A program made the translations under genes and the position numbers. The notes beneath the pieces were generated by a model. The model saw nothing but the letters and a program-made list of their open reading frames with translations, was not told the DNA's origin and did not search any database. Positions 1 through 9,624 of a DNA stretch of 64,000 nucleotides are shown here, in pieces. This DNA is from Simplicispira sp. 125 (GTDB lineage: Bacteria > Pseudomonadota > Gammaproteobacteria > Burkholderiales > Burkholderiaceae_C), in assembly GCF_003096555.1 (NCBI RefSeq), contig NZ_QEKM01000001.1, forward strand, positions 3,224,001 through 3,288,000. Reading direction: 5' to 3'. Every line of letters starts with the position of its first letter. Position 1 is the first letter of the stretch.

Positions 1-783
1 AGCCTCGAAGCCATGCTGGTCATTGGTATTCTGGCCGCCTGGGCCGAAGGACGCGGTGGCCGCGTGCGTATCGGCCTCTGGGGCGGTGTGGTCGCGGGAG
101 TGGTCTTGGCACTGGCGCTGGCCGCCGTGATGCAGGGTGCATTGGGCAGCCTTTCGGACGAGGGCCAGGAGATCTTCCAGACATCGCTGATTCTGTTTGC
201 CGCTGTGCTGATGACGCACATGGTGCTGTGGATGCGGCGCCATGCACGTGGCCTTCGCCGTGCGATGGAAGGCGCACTGGATCGCGCGGCCGAACAACGG
301 GGCGCCTGGGGCATTGCTGCCGTTGCCGCTGTCGCCGTGGCGCGCGAAGGCGCCGAGACCGTCATCTTCCTGCAGGGCATGGCATCGGGAGCGGGCTGGA
401 GTGCTTTGCTGCCTTCAGCATCGGCAGGGTTTCTGCTGGCCGCCTTCACCGCGTGGGCTGCCGCCCGGGGTCTGCGTCTGCTGCCGCAGTACCAGGTACT
501 GCGCGTCAGCGCCTGTTTGTTGCTTTTGTTTGCCGCAGGCATGCTGGTGCTGGGCACCGATCGGTTGGTGGGCATGGAATGGATTCCACCGGGCCCCGAT
601 CCACTCTGGGATACCAGTACCTGGCTGGATGACGGCGGCGGTTTGGGAAAGTGGCTGGCCGACCTGTTTGGCTACCGTGCACGGCCTGCGGCAGCCAACG
701 TGGTTGTCTTCTTCGGTTTTTGGGTGGTCATGGCCGCGCAGCACGGGTGGTCCAGGCGCTCAGCTTTACGGCCCTGCGCATGA
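1..783 (+). CDS. ftrC: FTR1-family iron permease FtrC (5' end outside window)
   Basis: Inner-membrane permease moving ferric iron made by a periplasmic oxidase, as in EfeU/Ftr1 and the Bordetella FtrABCD system. The reading frame is open from base 1 and the first codons read SLEAMLVIG, the end of the first REXXE iron motif, so the true start lies upstream. The second motif, REGAE, is about 115 residues in. An acidic DEGQE segment between them fits the family's extracytoplasmic ExxE. Several hydrophobic segments are visible. The stop overlaps the next start (ATGA), so it is translationally coupled to ftrD. The FtrAB partners would lie left of the window. Family sure, subfamily likely. Confidence 0.9.
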   Translation, partial: SLEAMLVIGILAAWAEGRGGRVRIGLWGGVVAGVVLALALAAVMQGALGSLSDEGQEIFQTSLILFAAVLMTHMVLWMRRHARGLRRAMEGALDRAAEQRGAWGIAAVAAVAVAREGAETVIFLQGMASGAGWSALLPSASAGFLLAAFTAWAAARGLRLLPQYQVLRVSACLLLLFAAGMLVLGTDRLVGMEWIPPGPDPLWDTSTWLDDGGGLGKWLADLFGYRARPAAANVVVFFGFWVVMAAQHGWSRRSALRPCA

Positions 784-2180
784 GTACGCACACGCTGCAC
801 TTCATACCGCCCCGTCCCCAGCCGCGCACGCGGCTGGCTCGGCTGGGCGATGGGATGGCGCGCCACAAGGGCCGTATTGCGCTCGTGCAATGGTCCATCG
901 TGGTGCTGTACTTCGTGCTCGTGGCGGTACCGGCATTTCTGCCCATGCCACCCGAAGACGCACGCATGTTGGACCACTTGACGCGCTTTGCGCAGTTCGC
1001 GTTCTGGGGTATCTGGTGGCCGTTCGTTATCGCATCCATGCTGCTGGTAGGGCGATTCTGGTGTGGGGTGATGTGCCCCGAGGGTGCCTTGAGTGAGTTT
1101 GCCGGGCGGCCCGGACGCGGTCGCGCCATTCCGCGCTGGATGCGCTGGCCTGGCTGGCCCCTGGTGGGATTTTTGGGCACCACGCTGTATGGGCAGCTCA
1201 TCAGCGTGTACGAGTACCCCGGTCCGGTGCTGGTGATTCTTGGAGGGTCCACGGTGGCTGCGATTGCGGTGGGCATCGTTTATGGCCGGGGCAAGCGTGT
1301 ATGGTGCCGCTACCTGTGTCCTGTGACGGGAGTGTTTGCCTTGCTGGCACGCCTGGCGCCACTGCACTTCAAGGTCGATCGCGCCGCATGGGACCTGCGG
1401 CCGACCAATACCCCGGCGGTGGATTGCCCGCCGTTGCTCAACGTAGGTGCGCTTGCCAGCGCTTCGCAATGCCATGCCTGCGGTCGTTGCAGCGGCCACC
1501 GCGATGCCGTGGCCTTGCAATGGCGCTGGCCCGGCAGCGAAATCGTGGCCAGCCAGCCGGGCGACGTGGGGCGCTATGAGGCGCTGCTGCTGTTCTACGG
1601 CATGCTGGGTTTTGCGCTGGGGGCGTTTCAGTGGACCATGGCGCCGGGCTTTGTGCGTGCCAAACAATGGGCCGCCACTTGGCTGGTGGAGCGCGATATT
1701 TTCTGGCCGCTTTCCGACAATGCACCCTGGTGGGTGCTGACGCACTACCCGCAGGCGTCCGACGTCTTCACCTGGCTCGATGGCGCAGGCATCGTGGTCT
1801 GGCTCACAGCCAGTGCGGTGCTGGTAGGCGGCTGTGCCCACCTGGCCGTTGCCGCGGCAGCGCACCTGGCGCGGCTGGATTGGAAAGTGCTGTCGCTGGG
1901 CCTGGTGCCCATGGCTGCGGCCAATCTCTTTCTGGGCCTGTCCATGCTTACGCTGACGCAGCTGCGCAGTGAGGGCATTGTGTTCGGGTGGTTGCCCCAG
2001 GCGCGGCTGACACTGCTTGCGTTGGCTTGGCTGGCCTGCCTGGCCCTGAGCGTGGGTCAACTGCGGCGTGCAGCGGTGCCGGGTGGACGTGCGGCGATTG
2101 CCGCCACGTTGCTGTCAGCAGCAGCCGCGGTGCCCGCGCTGCTGTGGGTGCGTGCGCTCGATCTGGCCAGCACGTTCTGA
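780..2180 (+). CDS. ftrD: Polyferredoxin-like membrane protein FtrD
   Basis: 466-aa membrane protein of the NapH/polyferredoxin type, thought to pass electrons in FtrABCD ferrous-iron uptake. Cysteine motifs are CGVMCP (C95, C99), CRYLCP (C176, C180) and CHACGRC (C231, C234, C237), suited to Fe-S clusters, among several hydrophobic segments (about residues 36-55, 78-92, 140-168 and others). I chose the ATG overlapping the ftrC stop (ATGA). An in-frame upstream extension would lie entirely inside ftrC. The assignment rests on the pairing with FTR1. Alone it would be called a 4Fe-4S binding protein. Confidence 0.88.
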   Translation: MSTHTLHFIPPRPQPRTRLARLGDGMARHKGRIALVQWSIVVLYFVLVAVPAFLPMPPEDARMLDHLTRFAQFAFWGIWWPFVIASMLLVGRFWCGVMCPEGALSEFAGRPGRGRAIPRWMRWPGWPLVGFLGTTLYGQLISVYEYPGPVLVILGGSTVAAIAVGIVYGRGKRVWCRYLCPVTGVFALLARLAPLHFKVDRAAWDLRPTNTPAVDCPPLLNVGALASASQCHACGRCSGHRDAVALQWRWPGSEIVASQPGDVGRYEALLLFYGMLGFALGAFQWTMAPGFVRAKQWAATWLVERDIFWPLSDNAPWWVLTHYPQASDVFTWLDGAGIVVWLTASAVLVGGCAHLAVAAAAHLARLDWKVLSLGLVPMAAANLFLGLSMLTLTQLRSEGIVFGWLPQARLTLLALAWLACLALSVGQLRRAAVPGGRAAIAATLLSAAAAVPALLWVRALDLASTF

Positions 2181-2187
2181 CGCACAC

Positions 2188-2211
2188 AAAAAAGCCACCC
2201 GCAGGTGGCTT
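2188..2211 (-). terminator. Rho-independent terminator of pckG
   Basis: Read on the minus strand, an 8-bp stem AAGCCACC/GGTGGCTT with a 4-nt loop is followed by a run of T. It starts 46 bases past the pckG stop. On the plus strand no T tract follows, so ftrD probably does not use it. It may still act as a convergent barrier. Confidence 0.85.
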
Positions 2212-2220
2212 GGTGTACTA

Positions 2221-2242
2221 CAGACCTGCCGAGGCAGGTCTG
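2221..2242. repeat. Perfect 10-bp inverted repeat between convergent ftrD and pckG
   Basis: CAGACCTGCC and GGCAGGTCTG are separated by two bases, forming a strong hairpin beside the pckG terminator. It has no T tract. It may help termination or protect the pckG transcript end. No further role is visible. Confidence 0.6.
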
Positions 2243-2256
2243 TCCTGTCCAAAGGA

Positions 2257-4128
2257 TCAGGCGCCGAGCTGGGCCTCAATGGCTGCGCGCGTTTCCAGCA
2301 GTTCCTTGGGCAGGTGGTAAGCCAGCTTGGCGAAATGTTCGTCGTGCAGCTTGAGTTCTTCGAGCCATGCGGCCTTGTCGATGGCGGTGACCGTGTCGAA
2401 CTGCGCAGCGCTGAAGTCAAGCCCCGTCCAGTTGATCTCGTTGTATTGCGGAGCAATGCCGAACATGGTTTCCTGGCCTGCGACTTGGCCTTCGATGCGG
2501 TCGATCATCCACTTGAGCACGCGCATGTTCTCGCCGTAGCCGGGCCATACAAATTTGCCGTCGGCGCCCTTGCGGAACCAGTTCACGCAGAAGATGTTGG
2601 GCAGGGTGTGGCCCATGCTTTCGAGCTTGTGCTCCATGTCCAGCCAGTGCTGAAAGTAGTCGCTCATGTTGTAGCCGCAGAAGGGCAACATGGCGAACGG
2701 GTCGCGGCGCACCACGCCTTGTGCACCAAAGGCGGCTGCGGTGGTCTCTGACCCCATGGTGGCGGCCATGTAAACACCGTCCTGCCAGTTGCGCGCCTCG
2801 GTCACCAGCGGCACGGTGGTGGAGCGGCGGCCACCGAAGATGAACGCATCGATGGGCACGCCAGCCGGGTCGTCCCAGGCCGGGTCGAGTGCTGGGTTGT
2901 TGGTGGCAGCTACCGTGAAGCGCGAGTTGGGGTGTGCCGCCTTGGCGCCGGTTTCCTTGGCAATTTGCGGCGTCCAGTCTTGGCCCTTCCAGTCGATCAG
3001 GTGGTCGGGCAGCTTGCCGGTGTCTTTTTCCATGCCTTCCCACCACACGTCGCCGTCGTCGGTCAGGGCCACGTTGGTGAAGATCACGTCCTGGTTCAGT
3101 GACAGCATGCAGTTCGGGTTGGTATGCATGTTGGTGCCAGGTGCCACGCCGAAATAACCTGCTTCGGGGTTGATGGCGTACATCTTGCCGTCCGCATGGG
3201 GCTTGACCCAGGCGATGTCGTCGCCAATGGTGGTGACCTTCCAGCCGGCAAAACCAGCCTCTGGCGGGACCAGCATCGAGAAGTTGGTCTTGCCGCAGGC
3301 GCTGGGGAAGGCAGCGGCCACGTGGTATTTCTTGCCTTGGGGGTTGGTCACGCCCAGGATCAGCATGTGCTCGGCCAGCCAACCCTGGTCGCGGCCCATG
3401 GTGGAGGCAATGCGCAGGGCCAGGCACTTCTTGCCCAGCAGGGCATTGCCGCCATAGCCCGAGCCGTACGACCAGATCTCGCGCGTTTCGGGGTAATGCA
3501 CGATGTACTTGACGGTGGGGTTGCAAGGCCAGGTGGTGGTGTCCTTCTCGCCCGCTGCCAGTGGAGCGCCCACGGTGTGCATGCAGGGCACGAATTCGCC
3601 TTCCACGCCCAGCACGTCGTACACGGCCTTGCCCATGCGGGTCATCAGGCGCTGGTTCACGGCCACGTAGGCGCTGTCGGTCAGCTCCACGCCGATGTGG
3701 GCGATGTGGCTGCCCAGCGGGCCCATGCTGAAGGGCACCACGTACATGGTGCGGCCCTTCATGCAGCCGTCAAACAGGGGCTGCAGCGTGGCGCGCATTT
3801 CGGCTGGAGCCATCCAGTTGTTGGTGGGGCCCGCGTCTTCCTTCTTTTCCGAGCAGATATAGGTGCGGTCTTCCACGCGGGCCACGTCCGACGGGTCGGA
3901 CCAGGCCAGAAAGCTGCCGGGGCGCTTGGCGGGGTCGAGCTTCTTGAAGGTGCCGGCGTCGACCAGCTGCTGGCACAGGCGGTCGTATTCTTCCTTGGAG
4001 CCGTCGCACCAGTAGATGCTGTCGGGCTTGCACAGGGCGGCCATGTCGGCCACCCAGGCGAGCAGCCGGGCGTTTTTGACGTAAGCGGGGGCGTTGAGAT
4101 TCAGGCCCTGCATGGTGGGTGCGTTCAT
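2257..4128 (-). CDS. pckG: Phosphoenolpyruvate carboxykinase (GTP)
   Basis: Interconverts oxaloacetate + GTP and PEP + CO2 + GDP, the first step of gluconeogenesis, in the cytoplasm. 623 aa, normal for the GTP class. The nucleotide P-loop PSACGKTN is at about residues 275-282 and the metal motif GDDIAW at 302-307. The signature RRSTTVPL is present further on. An upstream in-frame ATG adds 20 residues, but AAGGAAG sits just before the ATG at 4128, so I start there. Monocistronic, with its own terminator. Confidence 0.96.
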   Translation of the reverse strand: MNAPTMQGLNLNAPAYVKNARLLAWVADMAALCKPDSIYWCDGSKEEYDRLCQQLVDAGTFKKLDPAKRPGSFLAWSDPSDVARVEDRTYICSEKKEDAGPTNNWMAPAEMRATLQPLFDGCMKGRTMYVVPFSMGPLGSHIAHIGVELTDSAYVAVNQRLMTRMGKAVYDVLGVEGEFVPCMHTVGAPLAAGEKDTTTWPCNPTVKYIVHYPETREIWSYGSGYGGNALLGKKCLALRIASTMGRDQGWLAEHMLILGVTNPQGKKYHVAAAFPSACGKTNFSMLVPPEAGFAGWKVTTIGDDIAWVKPHADGKMYAINPEAGYFGVAPGTNMHTNPNCMLSLNQDVIFTNVALTDDGDVWWEGMEKDTGKLPDHLIDWKGQDWTPQIAKETGAKAAHPNSRFTVAATNNPALDPAWDDPAGVPIDAFIFGGRRSTTVPLVTEARNWQDGVYMAATMGSETTAAAFGAQGVVRRDPFAMLPFCGYNMSDYFQHWLDMEHKLESMGHTLPNIFCVNWFRKGADGKFVWPGYGENMRVLKWMIDRIEGQVAGQETMFGIAPQYNEINWTGLDFSAAQFDTVTAIDKAAWLEELKLHDEHFAKLAYHLPKELLETRAAIEAQLGA

Positions 4129-4422
4129 CGGGAGCTTCCTTAAGTTAAAAACAGTTTTTTCAAAGGAAGCGGGGACGAACGATGTCACTGCGAGGCCTGC
4201 GCTGGTGCAAATGCTGAGCGCTGCCTTTGAGAAAACGGCTGGTGTGCTCCGTCGGCGGGCGGCTGCATGGAAGGCCCCACGGGGGTGGAGGCAAGGTCAC
4301 GCAATCCGCGGGTCGGCTGGGACATCGATTTTAAGAAGCTGCTGCCCACTTGTCTGTCAGACAGGGGCAAGATTCATGCAAAAGACGCATGAGGTTATGC
4401 GTGGCAAATAATGCGCGGCGGC
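4129..4422. other. Intergenic region between queC end and pckG start
   Basis: About 294 bases with no convincing gene. It must carry the pckG promoter (reading left) and the end of the queC transcript. I see no clear operator, riboswitch or terminator. Open frames here lack a ribosome binding site and homology I recognise. Confidence 0.5.
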
Positions 4423-5124
4423 TCAGGTGCTTGCCTGCCAGCGCTCGAAGCCGTTGCGTCGCAGCGTGCAGGCCGGGCAGTGGCCGCAGCCGTGGCCCCA
4501 GGGGTGCAACGGGCCGCGTTCGCCCAGGTAGCAGGTGTGTGAGAGGCGAATAATGGTCTTCACCAGCGGCGCGCCGCCCAGTGCGCGGGCCATCTCCCAG
4601 GTTTGGGCCTTGTCCAGCCACATCAGCGGTGTTTCGAGGGTGAAGCGCTGGCCCATGCCCAGCGACACCGCCACCTGCAGCGCCTTGAGCGTGTCGTCCC
4701 GGCAGTCAGGGTAGCCGGAGTAATCGGTCTCGCACATGCCGCCCACCAGTGTGTGCAGCCCGCGCCGGTAGCCCACGGCGGCGGCCAGCTGGAAGAACAG
4801 CAGGTTGCGCCCCGGTACAAAGGTATTGGGCAGGCCGGCGGCATCCATCTCGATGGCGGTGGCGCGCGTGAGTGATGTCTCGCTGATCTGGCCCAGCACC
4901 GCCAGGTCGATCATGTGGTCTTCGCCCAGGCGCTGCTGCCAGTGCGGGAAGTCCGTGCGCAGCGCCGCCAGTACCTCCTGGCGCGCTTGCAGTTCGACAT
5001 GGTGGCGTTGGCCGTAGTCAAACCCTATCGTTTCGACATGGGTGAAATTTTCCAGCGCCCAGGCCAGGCAGGTGGTGGAATCCTGGCCGCCAGAAAACAG
5101 TACCAGGGCGTGACCGTTGCGCAT
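4423..5124 (-). CDS. queC: 7-cyano-7-deazaguanine (preQ0) synthase QueC
   Basis: Makes preQ0 from 7-carboxy-7-deazaguanine, ammonia and ATP for queuosine tRNA modification. 233 aa, normal size. The N-terminal ATP pyrophosphatase loop SGGQDST lies at residues 11-17. The C-terminal zinc site is CYLGERG followed by [15 protein letters not shown] precedes the start. No other queuosine gene is in the window. The next gene upstream on this strand is a small peptide gene closed off by a terminator, so queC likely has its own promoter. Confidence 0.95.
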   Translation of the reverse strand: MRNGHALVLFSGGQDSTTCLAWALENFTHVETIGFDYGQRHHVELQARQEVLAALRTDFPHWQQRLGEDHMIDLAVLGQISETSLTRATAIEMDAAGLPNTFVPGRNLLFFQLAAAVGYRRGLHTLVGGMCETDYSGYPDCRDDTLKALQVAVSLGMGQRFTLETPLMWLDKAQTWEMARALGGAPLVKTIIRLSHTCYLGERGPLHPWGHGCGHCPACTLRRNGFERWQAST

Positions 5125-5180
5125 GATGGGTTCCTTTGATCAAGAAAACGGTCTTGCCGCGTGCGGCGCAGCGCTGCACC

Positions 5181-5207
5181 AAAAGAAAAGCCCCGCAGGG
5201 GCGGGGC
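5181..5207 (-). terminator. Rho-independent terminator after the 48-aa peptide gene
   Basis: On the minus strand GCCCCGC-loop-GCGGGGC (7-bp GC stem) is followed by TTTTCTTTT. It lies 33 bases past the stop of the small gene and isolates it from queC downstream. Confidence 0.85.
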
Positions 5208-5239
5208 GACGGGGTGCAGCGGCGGGGCCGCAGCGCCAT

Positions 5240-5386
5240 TCAGGCCATGGTGACGGCAATCATGGCCAGCAAAAAGATCATGATGCCGCCGACCACAGGC
5301 AACACCACCGGGATGTATTGCACAATGGCCTCCACCGGGTCGTCGGACGATGTGGCGGGCGTGTGGCTGGTGTTGGAATGCGACAT
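5240..5386 (-). CDS. 48-aa predicted single-span membrane peptide
   Basis: Encodes a Ser/Thr/His-rich head (MSHSNTSHTPATSSDDP), a short amphipathic stretch, then one hydrophobic segment over about residues 23-47 ending at the stop. Evidence that it is real: GGAG eight bases before the ATG, a clean stop, and a canonical terminator 33 bases later. The sequence resembles small hypothetical membrane proteins I recall from Comamonadaceae, but I know no function. It lies between ilvA and queC on the same strand. Confidence 0.65.
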   Translation of the reverse strand: MSHSNTSHTPATSSDDPVEAIVQYIPVVLPVVGGIMIFLLAMIAVTMA

Positions 5387-5454
5387 GGTATGGGTCTCCG
5401 AAAAGGCAATATTGGGTCAAATTCTAGCGGCTGGGCTGCAAACGTGTTGGTCGC

Positions 5455-6654
5455 CTACATTTTGGTGGCGGTCATGCCCACGGCGTGCAGGTGTTCCAGC
5501 ACTTCCTCCACGTGGGTGTGGCCGCGGGTTTGCAGCACCAGTTCAATCTCCACGTTCTGCGCTGCCAGCATGGTGAAGGCGCGCTGGTGGTGCACTTCCT
5601 CAATGTTGGCACCCACTTCGGCCAGGGCTGCGGTAATGCGGGCCAGGGCACCAGGAACATCGCGTGCGCTTACGCGGATGCGCGCCAGCCGCCCGGATCG
5701 CACCATGCCGCGCTCGATGATGGCCGCCAGCAACAGCGGGTCGATATTGCCGCCGCACAGTACCAAGCCCACCTTTTTGCCGCGAAAGCGATCGGGGTGG
5801 CGCAGCATGGCGGCCAGGCCCACCGCACCAGCGCCTTCCACCAGGGTTTTTTCAATTTCCAGCAACATCAGCACGGCCTGCTCGATGTCGCCCTCGTCCA
5901 CCAGCACCAGGTCATCCACCAGTCGGCGCACCACTTCTTGGGTGATGGTGCCCGGTGTGCCCACGGCAATGCCTTCGGCGATGGTGGAGGTGCCTTGCGG
6001 GTAATGCGTGCCCTGCACCGCGTTCACCATGGCAGGAAAGCGCACCGTCTGCACCCCGATGATCTCGATGCCGGGCTTGATGGCCTTGGCCGCCGTGGCC
6101 ACGCCTGCAATCAGCCCGCCGCCGCCCACAGCAATGACCAGTGTGTCCAGGTCGGGCACGGCCTGCAGCATCTCCAGCCCCAGCGTGCCCTGGCCCGCGG
6201 CCACGGCCTCGTCGTCGTAGGGGTGCACAAAGGTCAGGCCTTGTTCGTCGGCCAACGCATAGGCGTGCTGGCGGGCTTCTTCCAGCGTGTCGCCATGCAG
6301 CACCACCTCGGCGCCAAAGCCGCGTGTGCGCTCCACCTTCACGCCGGGCGTAAAGCGCGGCATCACGATGACGGCGCGCAGGCCCAGCCGCTGCGCGTGG
6401 TAGGCCACGCCCTGCGCATGGTTGCCCGCGCTCATGGCCACCACGCCGTGCGCGCGCTCTTCGGGCGTGAGCAGCGTGAGCTTGTTGCAGGCCCCGCGCT
6501 CCTTGAACGAGGCGGTGAACTGCAGGTTTTCGAATTTGAGGAACACCTGCGCGCCCACGATCTGCGAGAGCGTGCGGGACTCGACGCAGGGGGTGTCCAG
6601 CACCTGGCCTTGTAGGCGGGATGCGGCATCCTGGATGTCTTGTAGGGTAATCAT
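5455..6654 (-). CDS. ilvA: Threonine ammonia-lyase (dehydratase) with ACT domain
   Basis: PLP enzyme converting threonine to 2-oxobutanoate and ammonia, feeding isoleucine synthesis or threonine catabolism. 399 aa with a fold-II PLP domain and one C-terminal ACT domain (VSARDVPGALARITAAL onward). SFKERGA holds the PLP lysine (K51). The glycine-rich VGGGGL phosphate loop is visible. One short ACT domain is the roughly 400-aa TdcB/IlvA-short type, not the 500-aa E. coli IlvA with two. Start chosen at MITLQD by family length. An ATG 9 bases upstream is equally possible, and neither has a strong Shine-Dalgarno. Confidence 0.93.
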   Translation of the reverse strand: MITLQDIQDAASRLQGQVLDTPCVESRTLSQIVGAQVFLKFENLQFTASFKERGACNKLTLLTPEERAHGVVAMSAGNHAQGVAYHAQRLGLRAVIVMPRFTPGVKVERTRGFGAEVVLHGDTLEEARQHAYALADEQGLTFVHPYDDEAVAAGQGTLGLEMLQAVPDLDTLVIAVGGGGLIAGVATAAKAIKPGIEIIGVQTVRFPAMVNAVQGTHYPQGTSTIAEGIAVGTPGTITQEVVRRLVDDLVLVDEGDIEQAVLMLLEIEKTLVEGAGAVGLAAMLRHPDRFRGKKVGLVLCGGNIDPLLLAAIIERGMVRSGRLARIRVSARDVPGALARITAALAEVGANIEEVHHQRAFTMLAAQNVEIELVLQTRGHTHVEEVLEHLHAVGMTATKM

Positions 6655-6843
6655 GCCCAGCATTGTGGCGGGGAATGCCGTATGGTGGGATGGATTTTTA
6701 CGGGGCGTGCCCAAACTCCGCTGGAATGCGCCTGGCCGTGCGCGAGAAATCGGTACGCAGTAACGAGGTGTATCCAAAAAAGCGCCTCGCAGTGACAATG
6801 TAGGCTGGCCAGATTACTGATCACCATAGAGGTCTCCCACACC

Positions 6844-8277
6844 ATGCACCCGGATCGCCAGCGCAAGATTCGTGAGTTGTTCGACGAGTACATCGAGATG
6901 TACACCACCCGGGATGACCGCTTGACCGAACGCTTCAGCGAGAACTTCAGCGGCTACCCGGGCAGTGGGAAAGTGCTGATCAAGGACCGTGAGGAATGGA
7001 TCCGGATCACCCGGCAAGACTTCTCGCAGGTGCCGGGCCGCATCCGCATCGAGATGATCGACCTCGCGCTGCAAGACCTGAGCGATGGCGTGGTGATGGT
7101 CACCGCCTTCTTCCACATCCATTTGCCCAGTGACGGTCAACTACTGTCCAGAGAAGTCGCGCGGCTGGTGCTGGTCTTTCGCCAGGAAGGGGCCGAGTGG
7201 ATGATCGTGCACAGCGGCATTTCCATTCCGTACCGGAGCGCGCAGGACGGTGAGGTCTATCCCCTCAAAAGCCTGCAGGAGCAAAACAGCGCCTTGCAGG
7301 CCCTGGTGGACGAACGCACCCAGGAACTGCACCAAAGCCAGGCCCTCTACCGCATGTTGACGGAAGATGCGCAGGATGTTCTCTGGAAGACCGACAGCCG
7401 CCTCGTCGTCACCTACATCAGTCCGGCGGACGAACGCCTGCGCGGATTTCGGGCCGACGAAGTGGTGGGGCACCATGTCTTTGAAATGTTCAACGACGAG
7501 GGCGTGGTGCAGGTCAAAGACATGATCAAGCGCCGGACACTCGAAGAGGCGGCCAGCACGCCCGTCGGGTTTCTGAACTTTGAGGTGCAGCACCGCTGCA
7601 AGGACGGTCGCCTGATCTGGGGCGAGGTGCTGTCCAAGCCCGACCGCAACGCCCAGGGCGAGATCATCGGCTACCACGGCATCACCCGTGAGATCACCGA
7701 GCGCAAGCGCCTGCAAGAGCAGGTGCGCCAGCTCGCCTTTAACGACCCGCTCACCCGCCTGGCCAACCGCCGCCTCATGCTGGAGCACCTGGACCAGACC
7801 ATGTCGGCCAGCAAACGCAGCCGCCGCCATGGCGCGCTGCTGTTTCTCGACCTCGACAACTTCAAGCCCCTCAACGACACCCACGGCCATGGCGTGGGCG
7901 ACCTGCTGCTGATCGAAGTGGCCGAGCGCCTGAAAGCCTGCGTGCGCGAAGCCGACACCGTGGCCCGCTTTGGCGGCGACGAGTTCGTCGTGCTGCTGTG
8001 CGAGCTGGACATGCAGCAGGACGAGGCCGCCGCGCAAGCCGCCGTCATCGCCGAGAAAATCCGCGCCCGCTTGGCCGAGCCCTACCTGCTCCAGGCCGCA
8101 CCCTCCGCCCTGGCCATCGGGCATCAGTGCACCGCCAGCATCGGCGTGGCCGTCTTCCAGGGGCGCGACGAGAGCCAGAACAGCGTGATCGACCGGGCCG
8201 ACGCCGCGATGTACCAGGCCAAGGAAGACGGCCGCAACCGGATTTGCTTTGCGCCAAGCTCCGGTGGAAGCGGCTGA
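6844..8277 (+). CDS. Diguanylate cyclase with SnoaL-like and PAS sensor domains
   Basis: Predicted cytoplasmic c-di-GMP synthase, 477 aa. Residues about 1-145 look like a SnoaL/NTF2-type fold, a short coiled linker covers about 143-168, PAS about 169-288 (ending in the typical ITERKRL), and GGDEF from about 296. The active motif GGDEF is intact at 377-381, and READ at 368-371 is a product-inhibition I-site (RxxD five residues upstream). No transmembrane segment is visible, so it should sense a soluble ligand. It stands alone; the genes on both sides are on the other strand. Confidence 0.9.
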   Translation: MHPDRQRKIRELFDEYIEMYTTRDDRLTERFSENFSGYPGSGKVLIKDREEWIRITRQDFSQVPGRIRIEMIDLALQDLSDGVVMVTAFFHIHLPSDGQLLSREVARLVLVFRQEGAEWMIVHSGISIPYRSAQDGEVYPLKSLQEQNSALQALVDERTQELHQSQALYRMLTEDAQDVLWKTDSRLVVTYISPADERLRGFRADEVVGHHVFEMFNDEGVVQVKDMIKRRTLEEAASTPVGFLNFEVQHRCKDGRLIWGEVLSKPDRNAQGEIIGYHGITREITERKRLQEQVRQLAFNDPLTRLANRRLMLEHLDQTMSASKRSRRHGALLFLDLDNFKPLNDTHGHGVGDLLLIEVAERLKACVREADTVARFGGDEFVVLLCELDMQQDEAAAQAAVIAEKIRARLAEPYLLQAAPSALAIGHQCTASIGVAVFQGRDESQNSVIDRADAAMYQAKEDGRNRICFAPSSGGSG

Positions 8278-8379
8278 CCCCTCTTCAGATCCAGCAGCGG
8301 ACGCTGGACCGGTACGCCGCGTACTCCGGGCCGAACAGGGCGCCGAGCGCCTGCTCCTTGGAGCCGATCAGGAAGTGGT

Positions 8380-8922
8380 TCATGTCGACACGATGGCCAG
8401 CGCCTGCAGCTTGCACACGGTGGCCCAGTTGCGCGTGGTGACGGCCTGGCACGCCCGGCCGAGCAGGGCCTTGCCGGCCCGGCTTTCGAGGATGCCGCCC
8501 GCGCAGTACAGGTAGGCCGCCTGGGGGCCGATCTCGAGCCGCTCAGGTGGCACCAACAGGGAGCGCAGGGCTTCCAGCGTGACCAGCGCCCGTGCATTCT
8601 GGGCAAAGGCCACGAGCAGGCGCGAAGGGTCGGCCGTCCCGGCGCCCAGCGGGCAGGCAGCAACGATGGAGGCCAGCTCTTGCGCCGTCACCACGATGAC
8701 CGGCACCTCGACCTGCATCTCCCCGGCCAGCGCCCGGGCGATGGCCTCGGCATGCGCGACGGGTGTGCCGCCGGGCGCCTGGAACACCGCATTGCCGCTG
8801 TTGAGCAGCGTGGCCACGCCGGCATAGCCCAGCCGGGACAGCAGGGCGCGCAGTTCCGCCATGGGCACGCGGTTTGCCTTGCCAACGTTGATGCCGCGCA
8901 GCAGGGCGATGAAGGTGGTCAT
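8380..8922 (-). CDS. DUF1697 family protein
   Basis: 180 aa, beginning MTTFIALLRGINVGK, the characteristic opening of DUF1697 proteins. The LLNSGNAVF segment is also typical. The biochemical role of this family is unknown to me. It is the last of four minus-strand genes, 18 bases after the RNA ligase gene. Start chosen as the first ATG aligning with the family N-terminus; the ribosome site is weak (GGACGG). Its membership in a functional unit with the ligase, PIN and ATPase genes is inferred from spacing only. Confidence 0.85.
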   Translation of the reverse strand: MTTFIALLRGINVGKANRVPMAELRALLSRLGYAGVATLLNSGNAVFQAPGGTPVAHAEAIARALAGEMQVEVPVIVVTAQELASIVAACPLGAGTADPSRLLVAFAQNARALVTLEALRSLLVPPERLEIGPQAAYLYCAGGILESRAGKALLGRACQAVTTRNWATVCKLQALAIVST

Positions 8923-8940
8923 GCCAACCGTCCGGCGCTG

Positions 8941-9618
8941 TCAGACGACCCGATTCCACTCCAGCGCCCGGCTTCGCCAGTGCGCCTCTATCGTCTGCGT
9001 GAAGTCCGCCCGCACCAGTTTGGCCCGGTTCTCCAGCCAGTCCGCGTTCTCGCGGCGCACCACGATGCCTTCGAGGGGGCCCTGGCGGAACTGGCTGTTG
9101 TGGGCGTGCACCCAGTCGCGCAGCTGGTCCAGCGTGACCTCGCCCGTGTACAGGCAGGGCACGGTGTTGAAGCCCATCTGCGCGGCCCAGGCGTTGCGGC
9201 GTGTGGTGCTCCAAAAGCGCTGCTCCTGGCGGTCGTATACGTCAAACAGCATCCACCAGTCGGGCAGGGTGGCGTAGTCGAGCGAGTGGCGCGCGGCGCA
9301 CCATTCGCCAAAGGCGACCAGGTGCGTGCCCAGGGCGTCGAACAGCTTGTCTTCGTGCGCGGCCAGCCACGGGCCCAGGCGGGCGAACTGGCCGTGGAAG
9401 GGTTGGGGCAGGTACTGGCCCCGGTTCTGGGCGCGCAGCACGCCGTCGGGCGAAACCGAGAAGCCCAGGTTGGCGCCGTCGAGCTTTTCCTCCAGCACCA
9501 CGGGGCCGCAGAGGATGTCCTCGGCCTCGGCGGGCGAGAGCACTTTGTCGTCGCGCGGCGCGCCCGTGGCCAGCCAGGCGATGTGGGGGGTGTGGGGGAA
9601 ACGGAAGAAGTCGAGCAT
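8941..9618 (-). CDS. ATP-dependent RNA ligase family protein
   Basis: 225-aa covalent nucleotidyltransferase of the Rnl2-like RNA ligase type. Motif I is EEKLDGAN with nucleotidylated lysine K45. Motif III is FGEW (103-106), IIIa DVYD (126-129), IV EGIVVRR (183-189) and V KLVR (200-203). All catalytic motifs look intact, so it should seal RNA nicks or ends, but there is no C-terminal specificity domain. The gene starts 6 bases after the PIN-nuclease stop, so the two are co-translated, suggesting cleavage and repair of the same RNA. Substrate unknown. Confidence 0.88.
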   Translation of the reverse strand: MLDFFRFPHTPHIAWLATGAPRDDKVLSPAEAEDILCGPVVLEEKLDGANLGFSVSPDGVLRAQNRGQYLPQPFHGQFARLGPWLAAHEDKLFDALGTHLVAFGEWCAARHSLDYATLPDWWMLFDVYDRQEQRFWSTTRRNAWAAQMGFNTVPCLYTGEVTLDQLRDWVHAHNSQFRQGPLEGIVVRRENADWLENRAKLVRADFTQTIEAHWRSRALEWNRVV

Positions 9619-9624
9619 AAGTGC

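Noticed and set aside
3124..4143. Long plus-strand frame opposite pckG
   Set aside because: Same GC-shadow effect; composition His/Gly/Ala-rich and no ribosome site.
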